The position numbers were made by a program, and so were the translations under genes. Of a DNA stretch of 60,462 bases, positions 44,548 to 54,337 are shown one piece after another. Below the pieces are notes generated by a model. That model was given only the letters and a program-made list of their open reading frames with translations. It made no database searches and was not told the origin of the DNA. The number at the start of each line of letters is the position of its first letter. The stretch's first letter is position 1. Source of the DNA: Chitinophagaceae bacterium (lineage in GTDB: Bacteria > Bacteroidota > Bacteroidia > Chitinophagales > Chitinophagaceae); contig CANCPA010000005.1 in NCBI GenBank assembly GCA_947379895.1, positions 1 to 60,462 on the forward strand. Direction: 5' to 3'.

Positions 44548-47500
44548 ATGTTAAAGTTTATAAGTAAATTATTAGGGGGTAATAAGAGTGAGAAGGATGT
44601 GGCAGAGATAAAGCCTCTCATCGTCAAGATAAATCAATACTTTCAACAATACCAATCTATCAGCAATGATGAATTGAGGGCTAAGACTGTTGATTTTAAA
44701 CAAAGAATTGCTGAGCAACTGAAGGATACAGATGCTTTTATTGCTGCAAAGCAAACAGAAGCCGACGAACTACCTGCATCAGAAATACATGTGAAGGATG
44801 CAATTTATCAAGAGATTGATAAACTAAAAAAGGAAAGGGACAAAGAATTAGAAGAGGCATTGAAAACGATTCTGCCCGAAGCCTTTGCAGTTATTAAAGA
44901 GACTGCTCGTCGTTTTAAAGAGAACGAAACCCTCGAATCGACTGCTACTGACCTAGATAGAGAATTTGCCGTAAAAAAAGAATATATCACAATTCAGGGC
45001 GATAAGAGTATCTACAAGAATACATGGACTGCCGGTGGCGGAAAAGTTACTTGGAATATGGTACATTATGATGTGCAGCTAATTGGTGGTGTGGTTTTGC
45101 ATAATGGTAAGATTGCTGAAATGGCAACGGGTGAAGGTAAAACTTTGGTGAGTACTCTACCTGCTTATTTGAATGCCTTATCTGGAGAAGGAGTTCATAT
45201 TGTTACTGTGAATGACTATTTGGCAAAGAGGGATAGTGAATGGAATGGTACCTTGTTTGAATGGTTAGGACTTAAGGTTGATTGTATTGATAAGCATCAA
45301 CCGAATACTGCAGAACGTAGAACGGCTTATCTGGCAGATATTACTTATGGTACCAATAATGAATTTGGGTTTGATTATCTCCGTGATAACATGGTGCATA
45401 ATCCTGATGAAATGGTACAACGAAAACACCATTTTGCAATGGTGGATGAGGTGGATAGTGTATTGATTGATGATGCTAGAACGCCATTAATTATTAGTGG
45501 ACCAATTGGAAGGCAAGATAACTTGGAGCAATTTTTTGAATTGAAACCTAGAATTGAAAAAATAGTTGATGCACAAAAGCGAGCAGTAAACTCTTTTCTA
45601 CAAGAAGCAAAGAAAAAGATTGCTGAAGGAAATGATGATCCAAAAGACGGAGGATTGGCTTTATTCAGGGCACATAGAGGGCTTCCGAAGAATAGTGCTA
45701 CTATTAAGTTTCTTTCTGAACCTGGAATGAGGGTAAAACTTCAAAAGGCAGAGAACTTTTATTTGGCAGACCAATCTCGTGAGATGCATGTAGCTGATGC
45801 TGAATTGTATTTTTACATTGATGAAAAAAATAATTCGGTTGAATTAACCGATAAGGGTATTCAATTAATAACCAAAGCAGGTGAGGATCCTCATTTCTTT
45901 ATCATTCCTGATATCAGTATCGGACTTAATAATATTGATAAGAGTGGATTGAGTGCTGAAGAGAAATTGCAACAAAAGGAAGTCATCATCAATGATTATT
46001 CTGTTAAGGCTGATCGTATTCATACAGTTCAGCAACTTTTAAAAGCATATACGCTTTTTGATAAGGATGTTGAGTATGTGGTAATGGAAGGCGCTGTTAA
46101 GATTGTAGATGAACAAACAGGACGTATTTTAGACGGTCGTCGATATAGTGATGGTTTGCATCAGGCAATTGAAGCAAAGGAAAATGTAACAATCGAAGCT
46201 ACTACACAAACCTATGCAACTGTTACACTGCAAAACTACTTTAGGATGTACCATAAATTATGTGGTATGACGGGTACTGCAGAAACTGAAGCAGGTGAGT
46301 TTTGGGATATTTATAAATTAGATGTAGTTACGATTCCTACAAATATCACAGCAATCAGAAAAGATGAACAAGATTCAGTTTATAAAACAAAGCGTGAAAA
46401 ATTTGGTGCTGTAATAGACGAGATATCGAGACTCCGTAATGCAGGACGACCCGTTCTTGTAGGTACAACTTCAGTAGAAGTGAGTGAATTATTGAGTAGG
46501 ATGTTACGCCAAAAGCAAATACCTCATAATGTATTGAATGCGAAGCAGCATGCTCGTGAAGCACAAGTGGTTGCTGAAGCAGGTTTAGCGGGCGCTATCA
46601 CAATTGCTACGAATATGGCGGGTCGTGGTACCGATATCAAACTTGGGCCAGGTGTGAAAGAAGCGGGTGGTTTGGCAATTATAGGTACAGAACGTCATGA
46701 AAGTCGGCGTGTGGATAGACAGTTGCGTGGTCGTGCAGGTCGTCAGGGGGATCCAGGTTCTACGATGTTCTATGTAAGTTTAGAAGATGACTTGATGCGG
46801 ATGTTTGGTAGCGAACGTATTGCAAAAGTGATGGACTTTGCGGGTTATAAAGAAGGGGAAGTGATTCAGCATCCAATGATCACAAAGAGTATCGAAAGGG
46901 CCCAAAAGAAAGTTGAGGAAAATAACTTTGGCATCAGAAAGCGCTTGTTAGAGTACGATGATGTGATGAACAAACAACGTACTGTAATTTATACCAAGAG
47001 AAATCATGCTTTGTTTGGTGAACGCCTAGCCCTCGATTTGGATAATGCCTATTATTCAGTTGCAGAAAATGTAATTGATGCATTCAAAGAAGTAGGTGAT
47101 TATGAAGGATTTAAATTGGCAACAATTCGCCATTTTGCAGTAGATACCAATATCACACAAGCAGACTTAGATAAGAAGTCTGTACAGGATTTGGCTGAAC
47201 AATTATATCAGGAAGCGATAGGGAATTATCAACGCAAGAAACAAGAGATCGGTACTCATGCTGTTCCGATATTTAAAACTATACGTAAAGAACAAGGGGC
47301 TCATATCGAAAATATCATTGTTCCATTTACAGATGGTAAGCGTGGATTGCAGATATTGGCTAATCTGGATAAGACAGTTTTAACAGATGGTTTTGAATTA
47401 TTAAATAGCTTAGAAAAAACGGCTACGCTTAATTTTATAGATGATGAATGGAAAGAACATCTTCGTGCTATGGACGATTTGAAACAAAGTGTTCAAACGG

Positions 47501-47862
47501 CAACATATGAGCAAAAAGATCCTTTGGTTATCTATAAGATGGAGGCATTTAACTTATTCAAGAACATGGATGGCGTGGTAAATAAAAATATTGTTGAATT
47601 CCTTTCTCACGCAACAATCCCTGGCGACAATGAAGGACAAGTTAGAGAAGGACATCAGGAAAAGACTGATTTAAGTAAACTTAAGACAAAGAAACAAGAT
47701 GTGGATGCTGCCGGAAGAGAAGTTCCGCCTACCGAGGAAGATTTCATTGATGAAACACCTGTTAAGCAACAGCCAATTATAGTTGGGCCAAAAACAGGAC
47801 GTAATGATCCTTGCCCTTGTGGAAGTGGCAAGAAATTTAAGGCTTGTCATGGGAGGGAGTAG
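44548..47862 (+). CDS. secA: Preprotein translocase ATPase SecA
   Basis: Motor that pushes unfolded precursors through SecYEG at the inner membrane. 1104 aa, typical for Bacteroidota. Motifs: Walker A MATGEGKTLVSTLPAY, DEAD-like VDEVDSVLIDDARTPL, helicase motif VI GRAGRQGDPGS, and the zinc-binding SEC-C tail DPCPCGSGKKFKACHG that contacts SecB or lipid. An insert-rich N-terminal part (about residues 50-115) is longer than in E. coli. A terminator lies 80 bp downstream. Confidence 0.98.
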   Translation: MLKFISKLLGGNKSEKDVAEIKPLIVKINQYFQQYQSISNDELRAKTVDFKQRIAEQLKDTDAFIAAKQTEADELPASEIHVKDAIYQEIDKLKKERDKELEEALKTILPEAFAVIKETARRFKENETLESTATDLDREFAVKKEYITIQGDKSIYKNTWTAGGGKVTWNMVHYDVQLIGGVVLHNGKIAEMATGEGKTLVSTLPAYLNALSGEGVHIVTVNDYLAKRDSEWNGTLFEWLGLKVDCIDKHQPNTAERRTAYLADITYGTNNEFGFDYLRDNMVHNPDEMVQRKHHFAMVDEVDSVLIDDARTPLIISGPIGRQDNLEQFFELKPRIEKIVDAQKRAVNSFLQEAKKKIAEGNDDPKDGGLALFRAHRGLPKNSATIKFLSEPGMRVKLQKAENFYLADQSREMHVADAELYFYIDEKNNSVELTDKGIQLITKAGEDPHFFIIPDISIGLNNIDKSGLSAEEKLQQKEVIINDYSVKADRIHTVQQLLKAYTLFDKDVEYVVMEGAVKIVDEQTGRILDGRRYSDGLHQAIEAKENVTIEATTQTYATVTLQNYFRMYHKLCGMTGTAETEAGEFWDIYKLDVVTIPTNITAIRKDEQDSVYKTKREKFGAVIDEISRLRNAGRPVLVGTTSVEVSELLSRMLRQKQIPHNVLNAKQHAREAQVVAEAGLAGAITIATNMAGRGTDIKLGPGVKEAGGLAIIGTERHESRRVDRQLRGRAGRQGDPGSTMFYVSLEDDLMRMFGSERIAKVMDFAGYKEGEVIQHPMITKSIERAQKKVEENNFGIRKRLLEYDDVMNKQRTVIYTKRNHALFGERLALDLDNAYYSVAENVIDAFKEVGDYEGFKLATIRHFAVDTNITQADLDKKSVQDLAEQLYQEAIGNYQRKKQEIGTHAVPIFKTIRKEQGAHIENIIVPFTDGKRGLQILANLDKTVLTDGFELLNSLEKTATLNFIDDEWKEHLRAMDDLKQSVQTATYEQKDPLVIYKMEAFNLFKNMDGVVNKNIVEFLSHATIPGDNEGQVREGHQEKTDLSKLKTKKQDVDAAGREVPPTEEDFIDETPVKQQPIIVGPKTGRNDPCPCGSGKKFKACHGRE

Positions 47863-47941
47863 GCCTTTTAGTGAAGAGTTATAAGTGTAGGGTAGTAGGT
47901 ATTAGATTAAAAGTCTTTTTATTTTACGAGATATTTGAAGG

Positions 47942-47971
47942 ATAAACCGAAAGTGTAGGCTTTCGGTTTAT
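47942..47971 (+). terminator. Terminator hairpin after secA
   Basis: ATAAACCGAAAG and CTTTCGGTTTAT make a perfect 12-bp stem with a 6-nt loop, followed by TTGTTTT. Confidence 0.75.
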
Positions 47972-48148
47972 TTGTTTTAGATAAGTTGTTTCGTGTTTCT
48001 CACATTGCTACAAAGTTGCAGGCGATTTGGAAATAAATTTTAGTACTTATCTTGAAAAATGGTTCATTTTAATTAGCAAATTGTTTAAGAATTACTTTGA
48101 GCCCATTGTTCATCTTAGTTTACTTGGTGGTCAATATAAAATTAGTTA

Positions 48149-48718
48149 ATGGAATATCTTTTAGAACAAATTAAGGCTTGTAATGTGTGTGAACAGCATT
48201 TGGAGGCAGGGGTAAATCCCGTTGTTGCAGCTAGTGTGAATAGTAAAATCATTATTGTTGGTCAGGCACCCGGTAGGATTGTTCATAAATCGAGTATTCC
48301 ATGGAATGATAAGAGTGGCGATAATCTCAGGGAATGGATGGGGATTGACAAAGCGACCTTTTATAACACCGAAAAGGTAGCATTGATTCCTATGGGGTTC
48401 TGCTATCCTGGAACAGGGAAAACAGGAGATTTGCCTCCAAGAAAAGAGTGTGCCCCACTTTGGCATTCAAAACTTATTGAATTAATCCCAAATGCAAAAC
48501 TGATTCTTTTGGTCGGTCAATATGCTCAAAATTATTATTTGGGAGAAGGGGTGCAACCTACTTTAACAGAAACTGTACAAATTTACCAACGATATCTACC
48601 CCAATATTTTCCTTTACCACATCCTTCGCCACGCAATAATATATGGCAAGCAAAAAATATTTGGTTTGAAGCCGAAGTGATACCTGAATTAAGAAAAAGA
48701 GTGAAGAAGTTGATTTAG
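48149..48718 (+). CDS. Uracil-DNA glycosylase family protein, Fe-S type
   Basis: 189 aa. Four cysteines (C11, C14, C85, C101) fit the 4Fe-4S pattern of family 4 uracil-DNA glycosylases. Motif A is VGQAPGRIVHKS (the usual family 4 form is GEAPG followed by an acidic residue), and the late motif reads PHPSPRNN (HPS/A). FYNTEKVALIPMGF resembles the catalytic beta strand. It probably excises uracil or another damaged base from DNA; the Gln in motif A makes the catalytic residue uncertain. Monocistronic. Confidence 0.83.
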   Translation: MEYLLEQIKACNVCEQHLEAGVNPVVAASVNSKIIIVGQAPGRIVHKSSIPWNDKSGDNLREWMGIDKATFYNTEKVALIPMGFCYPGTGKTGDLPPRKECAPLWHSKLIELIPNAKLILLVGQYAQNYYLGEGVQPTLTETVQIYQRYLPQYFPLPHPSPRNNIWQAKNIWFEAEVIPELRKRVKKLI

Positions 48719-49064
48719 AGAAGCATATTTCATTAAATTATGAAAAAAAGCAGCATTTAAATAAAAATATCTGCCTCTATAAGTGTATAGAATATCTTAT
48801 TTCCCGATATTCGAACGGTTACTATCAGTAATCAAGTTGATGGATGTTATCCTTTATTAGCAAGATAAAGCTTCTTTTTGCAGAAATAAATGTTTAAACA
48901 AAAAATGTACTAGCAACTATGCTTAATGTCTTCAAAAATTTCAATTACATAGTGTTTGTAAACATAAGAGCATTCGTTTTAGCAAAAAATGAATTAAAAA
49001 AAGAAACATTTACAATTAAATAGCATTTTTTAATGTGTAAAAAGTACATATTAAATTTTTACCC

Positions 49065-49072
49065 TTACTTTG
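49065..49072 (+). promoter_or_regulatory. Likely -7 box of the GT35 gene promoter
   Basis: TTACTTTG fits TAnnTTTG at all but one base. It is 28 bp before the ATG. The rest of the gap 48719-49100 holds nothing else clear. Confidence 0.4.
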
Positions 49073-49100
49073 CAAACAATTTTCACTAAAAAAATAACAA

Positions 49101-50753
49101 ATGAATTTTAGAAAATTTCAGGTTCCCTACGAGATTAATGAAAAGTACTCAAAAAAAGCAGCTTACTTCTCAATGGAGTTCGCAATACATCAGCCATTAA
49201 AAATCTATAGTGGTGGTCTTGGTTTCCTTTCAGGCTCACATTTACGTGGTGCTTTCGAGTTAAAGCAAAATATGGTTGGTATTGGTATCTTGTGGAAGTA
49301 TGGTTATTATGATCAAACTCGTAATCAGGATCAAACATTACAACCTGCTTGGATGGAGAAGAGTTATTCTTTCCTTGAAGATATTGATGTTAAATATCAA
49401 ATTCTTATACATGATGCGCCTGTTTGGGTTAAAGTTTATTATTTAGCTCCTGAAGTGTTTAATACTGCGCCTTTATTTTTATTGAGTACAGATATTCCTG
49501 AGAATGATTATGTTTCTCAAACAATTACACATCGGTTATACGATGCAAATGTGGCTACAAAGGTTGCTCAGTTTATGTTGTTGGGGATTGGTGGTGCTAA
49601 ATTGATGGATGAAATTGGATTTAATCCCGATGTTTATCATCTTAACGAAGCTCACGGAATTTCTTCAGCATTTTACTTGTTAAACAAATTCAGGAGCCTA
49701 CCTGCTTTGAAAGAACATCTAGTATTTACTACACATACTCCTGAAGAAGCAGGAAATGAAAAGCACGATATTTACTTGTGTCACAAGATGGGCTATTTCT
49801 GTGGACTAAGTCTTGACGAAGTGCGTAGAATAACGGGCATGGAGGATGATCAATTTAATCATTCATTAACTGCTTTGAGGTTTGCAAGAAAAGCGAATGG
49901 GGTATCACAACTTCATGGGGTAGTTTCTCGAGAAATGTGGGGCAAATATGAAGGTATCTGCGAAATTACCGCTATCACTAATGCTCAGAACTGGACTTAT
50001 TGGGCAGATGAACGTCTTTATCATTTTAATGAAATAGGCAATGATGCTGCAATTGACGATAGGAAATGGTACTTGAAGAAACGTGCGTTTGAATTGGTTG
50101 CTGATCAAACAGGTAAAATCTTTGATCCTAATGTACTAACAATTGTATGGGCTAGACGATTTGCAGGTTATAAACGAGCCGACATGCTTACTTATGATTT
50201 AGAGCGTTTTGAAAGGCTAATAAATAATCCTAAATATCCTGTTCAGGTTATTTGGGCAGGTAAGCCTTATCCATTCGATTATCCTGCAATTGGTACCTTT
50301 AATAACTTAGTTCATCTAAGTAAAAGGTATAAAAATGTAGCTGTCTTAATTGGATATGAATTGTATTTAAGCAGAAGATTGAAACAAGGTGCCGATGTAT
50401 GGTTAAATAATCCTCGTGTACCAAGAGAAGCAAGCGGAACAAGTGGAATGACTGCTGCAATGAATGGTGCTGTTAATTTTAGTACAGATGATGGATGGAT
50501 ACCAGAATTTGTTAAGCATGGCGTAAATGGTTATGTAGTGCCGAAAGCAGATTATGCTAATATGAACGTTCATGATCAAGATGAATATGACTTGAATAAA
50601 GTCTATGAAATTCTTGAAAAAGAAATTATTCCTGCCTACTACGAAAATAAAGATGGATGGCGTGATATCGTTAAAAATGGTATGAATGATGTTCGTTATC
50701 AGTTTGATAGCAACAGAATGGCGGCAGAATATTATGATATCATGTATAAGTAG
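49101..50753 (+). CDS. GT35 alpha-glucan phosphorylase-like enzyme (PLP lysine replaced)
   Basis: 550 aa, short-type glucan phosphorylase fold. Seen: AAYFSMEFAIHQPLKIYSGGLG, VYHLNEAHGISSAFYLL, ARRFAGYKRADML and REASGTSGMTAAMNGAVNFSTDDGW. In glycogen phosphorylases the Lys that binds PLP lies in SGTGNMK; here that position is Thr451 (codon 50451-50453). Without that lysine PLP could not form the usual Schiff base, so phosphorolysis by the classic route is in doubt. The role may be a glucan transferase or storage-glucan enzyme. The start is the ATG at 49101 after the TTACTTTG box. Confidence 0.85.
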   Translation: MNFRKFQVPYEINEKYSKKAAYFSMEFAIHQPLKIYSGGLGFLSGSHLRGAFELKQNMVGIGILWKYGYYDQTRNQDQTLQPAWMEKSYSFLEDIDVKYQILIHDAPVWVKVYYLAPEVFNTAPLFLLSTDIPENDYVSQTITHRLYDANVATKVAQFMLLGIGGAKLMDEIGFNPDVYHLNEAHGISSAFYLLNKFRSLPALKEHLVFTTHTPEEAGNEKHDIYLCHKMGYFCGLSLDEVRRITGMEDDQFNHSLTALRFARKANGVSQLHGVVSREMWGKYEGICEITAITNAQNWTYWADERLYHFNEIGNDAAIDDRKWYLKKRAFELVADQTGKIFDPNVLTIVWARRFAGYKRADMLTYDLERFERLINNPKYPVQVIWAGKPYPFDYPAIGTFNNLVHLSKRYKNVAVLIGYELYLSRRLKQGADVWLNNPRVPREASGTSGMTAAMNGAVNFSTDDGWIPEFVKHGVNGYVVPKADYANMNVHDQDEYDLNKVYEILEKEIIPAYYENKDGWRDIVKNGMNDVRYQFDSNRMAAEYYDIMYK

Positions 50754-50873
50754 GAAGTGTTGGTTATAAGTTGTAGGTTCTTAGTAATACTTTGTACGTT
50801 TTAAGTAAATCGTACTACACTTAAATTGGCTGTACAACCTACACATAATTGGCGTTTTTTAAAATTTAAACAT

Positions 50874-50911
50874 AAGCATCATGGAAGTAAATTTCATGGT
50901 GCTTTTTTTTG
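50874..50911 (+). terminator. Terminator hairpin after the GT35 gene
   Basis: AAGCATCATGGAA and TTTCATGGTGCTT pair (with G-T pairs) over a short loop and are followed by a run of T. Confidence 0.8.
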
Positions 50912-51045
50912 TTTTTAGTATATTCAAGTAACTTATTTTACTAAAAGACATACTATTAATAGCTAAAGTGCCATTTGTTAATAATTTTATAATATTGAAA
51001 ATGCATTATTATGAATTGTATTCGTACTTTTCAAAAAACTTTTTT

Positions 51046-51519
51046 ATGCAATGGAGAAGATTTAATGGAGAGTCGATTATCCTCCCAATAAAACAGGCCG
51101 TAGCAGCAGCAATTAAGCAGGAAGAAGAAAAGGGTTATAAGCTAAAAGTATGTATCGGTACTGACAGTCAAGTTAAAGGAAATGAAACTGATTTTGCCAC
51201 AGTTATCGTCTTTTTAAGAGAACATGCAGGCGGATTCATGTTCATTCATAATGAGCGTTCAAAACAAAAGTTCCATTTAAAGGAAAGAATGCTTTGCGAG
51301 GTGGCAAAAAGCATTGAAATCGCCTATGAATTGTGTGATTTATTTATTGAATACCATGTTGAAATGGAGGTACATGCAGATATCAATACAAATCCTGCCT
51401 TTAAAAGTAATGATGCCTTAAAAGAAGCAATGGGTTATATACTTGGAATGGGATTCGCTTTTAAAGCAAAACCCGAAGCATTTGCAAGTAGTTGCTGTGC
51501 AGATAAAATGGTAAACTAA
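51046..51519 (+). CDS. YkuK/DUF458 RNase H-like protein
   Basis: 157 aa from the ATG at 51046; two earlier ATGs (50968, 51001) would add hydrophobic/aromatic residues with no homology pattern. VCIGTDSQVKGNETDFATVIVFL resembles the first strands of RNase H folds (GTDSQ holds the first Asp) and MEVHADINTNPAFKSN holds a second acidic site. YkuK-type proteins have unknown function; nuclease activity is inferred from the fold. The last residues SSCCADKMV are typical. Confidence 0.82.
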   Translation: MQWRRFNGESIILPIKQAVAAAIKQEEEKGYKLKVCIGTDSQVKGNETDFATVIVFLREHAGGFMFIHNERSKQKFHLKERMLCEVAKSIEIAYELCDLFIEYHVEMEVHADINTNPAFKSNDALKEAMGYILGMGFAFKAKPEAFASSCCADKMVN

Positions 51520-51789
51520 TTGCAATATTATAGTTACATGCATTGGGCTGTAGTGAATACTTTGGTGTTGCTTGGGTAAAACATCTTAAATAGAATCTAT
51601 TTTTTTGAGATAATTAGTTTGTTCATTAAAGAGGGATAAAAAATATTTTCGCAACTTTATAATCCAAATAAGGGACCAAAACTCTTGTAAGGTTTGTGGC
51701 TTAACGAATGAAGCTAGAAAATTTTTATTCACCCCATTTTATGAGTAGAATCGAAAAGTAGTATGTTTGTCAAAATAGACGAATTACAC

Positions 51790-52533
51790 ATGAATAGGTT
51801 TTTTTTTACTTTACTTCTAATTATTGCCTTTTCCTTTAGGGCTTCTTCACAAAAATATTCTTTTGTATACCTAGAATCCGAGACAAAAGACCCTTTTTAT
51901 GTTTTACTGAATGGTAAAATGAATTATAGCTCTTCTCTGAGTGGATTTCTTACTATACCTCAATTAATGAACGGAACTTATGACGCTGAAGTAGGATTTG
52001 TAAAAAATAAATATCCTGAGCAACATTTTGTAATAACAATAGATAATCAAGATCTAGGATTTGTATTAAAAAAGATAAATGATAGCACTTTTGGTTTGTT
52101 GAATTTACAAACATTCAATGTTATCTCTGCCATTAATACGATTAGCGATAGCAGCAACATTAACTTGAGTAAGTTGGAAAGAACACCACAACCGACTACT
52201 ATTAATTTAAATAAGTCGTCGTTAGCTTTAAAACTTAATCAAACGCCTAAATGTATAATTGCTTCTGAGTCAGATTTTATTGCACTTCGTAAAGTAATGG
52301 CAGCCTCAAATACAGAAGCAGATATGATAGAATTAGCAAAACTTGCTTTTAAAGAAAGATGTTTTTCGGTGGAGCAAATTAAGAGTTTGAGTACTTTAAT
52401 AATCAATGAACAGAATAAGCTAATTTTCTTTTTAGATGCACGACAAAACATCTATGATGCTAAAAATTTTTCTTCTTTACAAAGTCAGATTACAAATCCT
52501 GCAATTTTAACACAGTTCAGAAACTCTTTATAG
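51790..52533 (+). CDS. Secreted DUF4476 protein
   Basis: 247 aa from the ATG at 51790 (M10 of the longer frame), which starts the signal peptide MNRFFFTLLLIIAFSFRASS. Beta-rich middle, then a helical C-terminal DUF4476 domain (about 165-247: ALRKVMAASNTEADMIELAK, then ISTLIINEQNKLIFFLDARQNI) found in Bacteroidota periplasmic or surface proteins. Function unknown. Its stop is 3 bp before truA, so the two genes are co-transcribed. Confidence 0.82.
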   Translation: MNRFFFTLLLIIAFSFRASSQKYSFVYLESETKDPFYVLLNGKMNYSSSLSGFLTIPQLMNGTYDAEVGFVKNKYPEQHFVITIDNQDLGFVLKKINDSTFGLLNLQTFNVISAINTISDSSNINLSKLERTPQPTTINLNKSSLALKLNQTPKCIIASESDFIALRKVMAASNTEADMIELAKLAFKERCFSVEQIKSLSTLIINEQNKLIFFLDARQNIYDAKNFSSLQSQITNPAILTQFRNSL

Positions 52534-52536
52534 TAT

Positions 52537-53271
52537 ATGCTTCGTTATTTTATTGAAGTTGCCTATAAGGGTACACAGTATAGTGGTTTTCAGAGTCAAC
52601 ACAATGCCGTCAGTATTCAATCGACAGTGGAAGATGCATTACAAACAGTTTTTAAAACTGAATTTAAACTAACGTGTTCTTCACGAACTGATGCAGGGGT
52701 ACATGCTTTACAAAATTTTTTTCATTTTGATTCAGAGACCCCATTAAATCTTAAGAATGTTTACAACTTAAATTCAGTACTTCCTCGAGATATAGTTATT
52801 AGGGATATTGTATTGAAAGAGACCGATGCACATGCAAGATTTAGTGCCACTCATCGAGAATATAAATATCATATTACTCGCAATAGGAATCCATTTCTTA
52901 CCGAAACAGCTTGGTTTTATCCCTACCATTTAGATTTTGATTTATTACAGCAAGCTGCTGCAATTTTAATGGAATATGAAGACTTTACTAGTTTTTCTAA
53001 ACGGAATACACAAGTAAAAACGTTTATTTGCAAATTGATGGTTTCAAAATGGCAGTATGATAATGATTGCTTAGTTTATAATGTCAAGGCAAACAGGTTT
53101 TTGAGAGGAATGGTAAGAGGATTAGTTGGTACTATGTTACAAGTAGGAAGAGGTCTGATTAGTTTGGATGGCTTTCGAAAAATAATTGAAGCTAAAGATT
53201 GTACTAAAGCAAATTTTAGTACACCTCCAACAGGGCTTTTCTTAGTAGAAGTAACCTACCCTTCGGTATAA
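52537..53271 (+). CDS. truA: tRNA pseudouridine synthase A
   Basis: 244 aa. Isomerises uridines 38-40 in the anticodon arm of tRNA. The catalytic Asp lies in SSRTDAGVHALQNFFHF; other motifs are FIEVAYKGTQYSGFQ at the start, REYKYHI and FLRGMVRGLVGTMLQVG near the end. Start ATG at 52537, just after the DUF4476 gene. Normal length. Confidence 0.96.
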   Translation: MLRYFIEVAYKGTQYSGFQSQHNAVSIQSTVEDALQTVFKTEFKLTCSSRTDAGVHALQNFFHFDSETPLNLKNVYNLNSVLPRDIVIRDIVLKETDAHARFSATHREYKYHITRNRNPFLTETAWFYPYHLDFDLLQQAAAILMEYEDFTSFSKRNTQVKTFICKLMVSKWQYDNDCLVYNVKANRFLRGMVRGLVGTMLQVGRGLISLDGFRKIIEAKDCTKANFSTPPTGLFLVEVTYPSV

Positions 53272-53360
53272 ATTCCTGTTGTCACAGCTCTTATTTGATA
53301 AATATTGTTTGTATAATTTGATTGCGCCCATTTAAATTTTTAATAGTTAATACCAATTAA

Positions 53361-54014
53361 ATGTATTTAGTTTCCACCCCTAAACTTTTACGAGTATTAT
53401 ATCCAACTTTGATTTGGCAGATTGATACACAAGATAAATGTTTATACCTAACCTTCGATGATGGTCCTCACGAAACTGCCACTCCATTTGTATTAGACAC
53501 TTTGAAGCAATTTTATGCAAAGGCCACTTTTTTTTGTATAGGAAAGAATGTATACAAGCATCGGGCTTTATTTGAACGAATAATTGCTGAAGGTCATTCT
53601 GTGGGAAATCATACGCAAAACCATGCAAATGGATGGGATAATAATAATTATTATTATATAAAAGATGTACAAGTTGCAGGTGAAGTGATTCCATCAAATT
53701 TATTTAGACCACCTTATGGAAGGATAAAACGTTCTCAAATTAAACTTTTGCAGGAAAGTGATTCATTTGAAGGAGATGAAGTGGCTAATTCGGGATATCA
53801 TATTATCATGTGGTCTGTATTAAGCGGAGACTTTGATAATAGTATCTCAAAAGAAAAGTGTTTGAAAAATGTGTTGAAAAATACTAAGAATGGAAGCATC
53901 ATAGTATTTCACGATAGTGCAAAGGCATTTAACAAATTAGAATATGCGCTTCCTAAAACTCTTGAGCATTTTAGTAAGGCAGGTTACCAATTTAAGGCGA
54001 TTGAATTGAAGTGA
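53361..54014 (+). CDS. Polysaccharide deacetylase (NodB homology)
   Basis: 217 aa, CE4 fold. Motif 1 TFDDGPHETA (catalytic and metal Asp), motif 2 GHSVGNHTQNHANGWD (metal His pair), motif 3 LFRPPYGRIKRSQ, then IMWSVLSGDFDN and IIVFHDSAKA. No signal peptide is apparent (it starts MYLVSTPKLLRVLYPTL), so it may be anchored or cytosolic. It removes N- or O-acetyl groups from glycan; the target is unknown. Follows truA with an 89-bp gap. Confidence 0.92.
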   Translation: MYLVSTPKLLRVLYPTLIWQIDTQDKCLYLTFDDGPHETATPFVLDTLKQFYAKATFFCIGKNVYKHRALFERIIAEGHSVGNHTQNHANGWDNNNYYYIKDVQVAGEVIPSNLFRPPYGRIKRSQIKLLQESDSFEGDEVANSGYHIIMWSVLSGDFDNSISKEKCLKNVLKNTKNGSIIVFHDSAKAFNKLEYALPKTLEHFSKAGYQFKAIELK

Positions 54015-54337
54015 ATAAGATAAAATTTGTTCAAAAAGAGAATAATAATATTAGCTTTTGTTTAGTGAACTGTTAATCATTTTGTCAATGTTAATCATGT
54101 TTCATCTGTGGTAAAAAAAGAAGGCAGAGGTAGAAACCTTAGCCTGTTATAATCCGTACCCTATGAAAACACTCTTCAAAACAATTATATAATTGTTACT
54201 ATTTTTCTTCTTTACAATTTCAAAAACCTTCTAATTAAATTGTTGCCATTATAAAACGGATTAGATGATAGTTTTATTTTGTAAACTCAATATTTATTTT
54301 ATTGTGTTAGACACAAAAAATATTTTAAAATTGCCAA
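54015..54337. other. Gene-free gap of 323 bp
   Basis: AT-rich; no terminator-like hairpin, ORF or RNA recognised. TTACTATTTTTCTTCTTTACA is simple sequence. Confidence 0.45.

Noticed and set aside
44288-44554. 88-codon frame just before secA
   Set aside because: It crosses MITE-like copy 3 and the secA promoter and overlaps the secA start; no homology pattern.
54100-54180. Possible tRNA or small RNA
   Set aside because: No TTCGA-type loop or cloverleaf; only weak hairpins are seen. I found no tRNA anywhere in the window.
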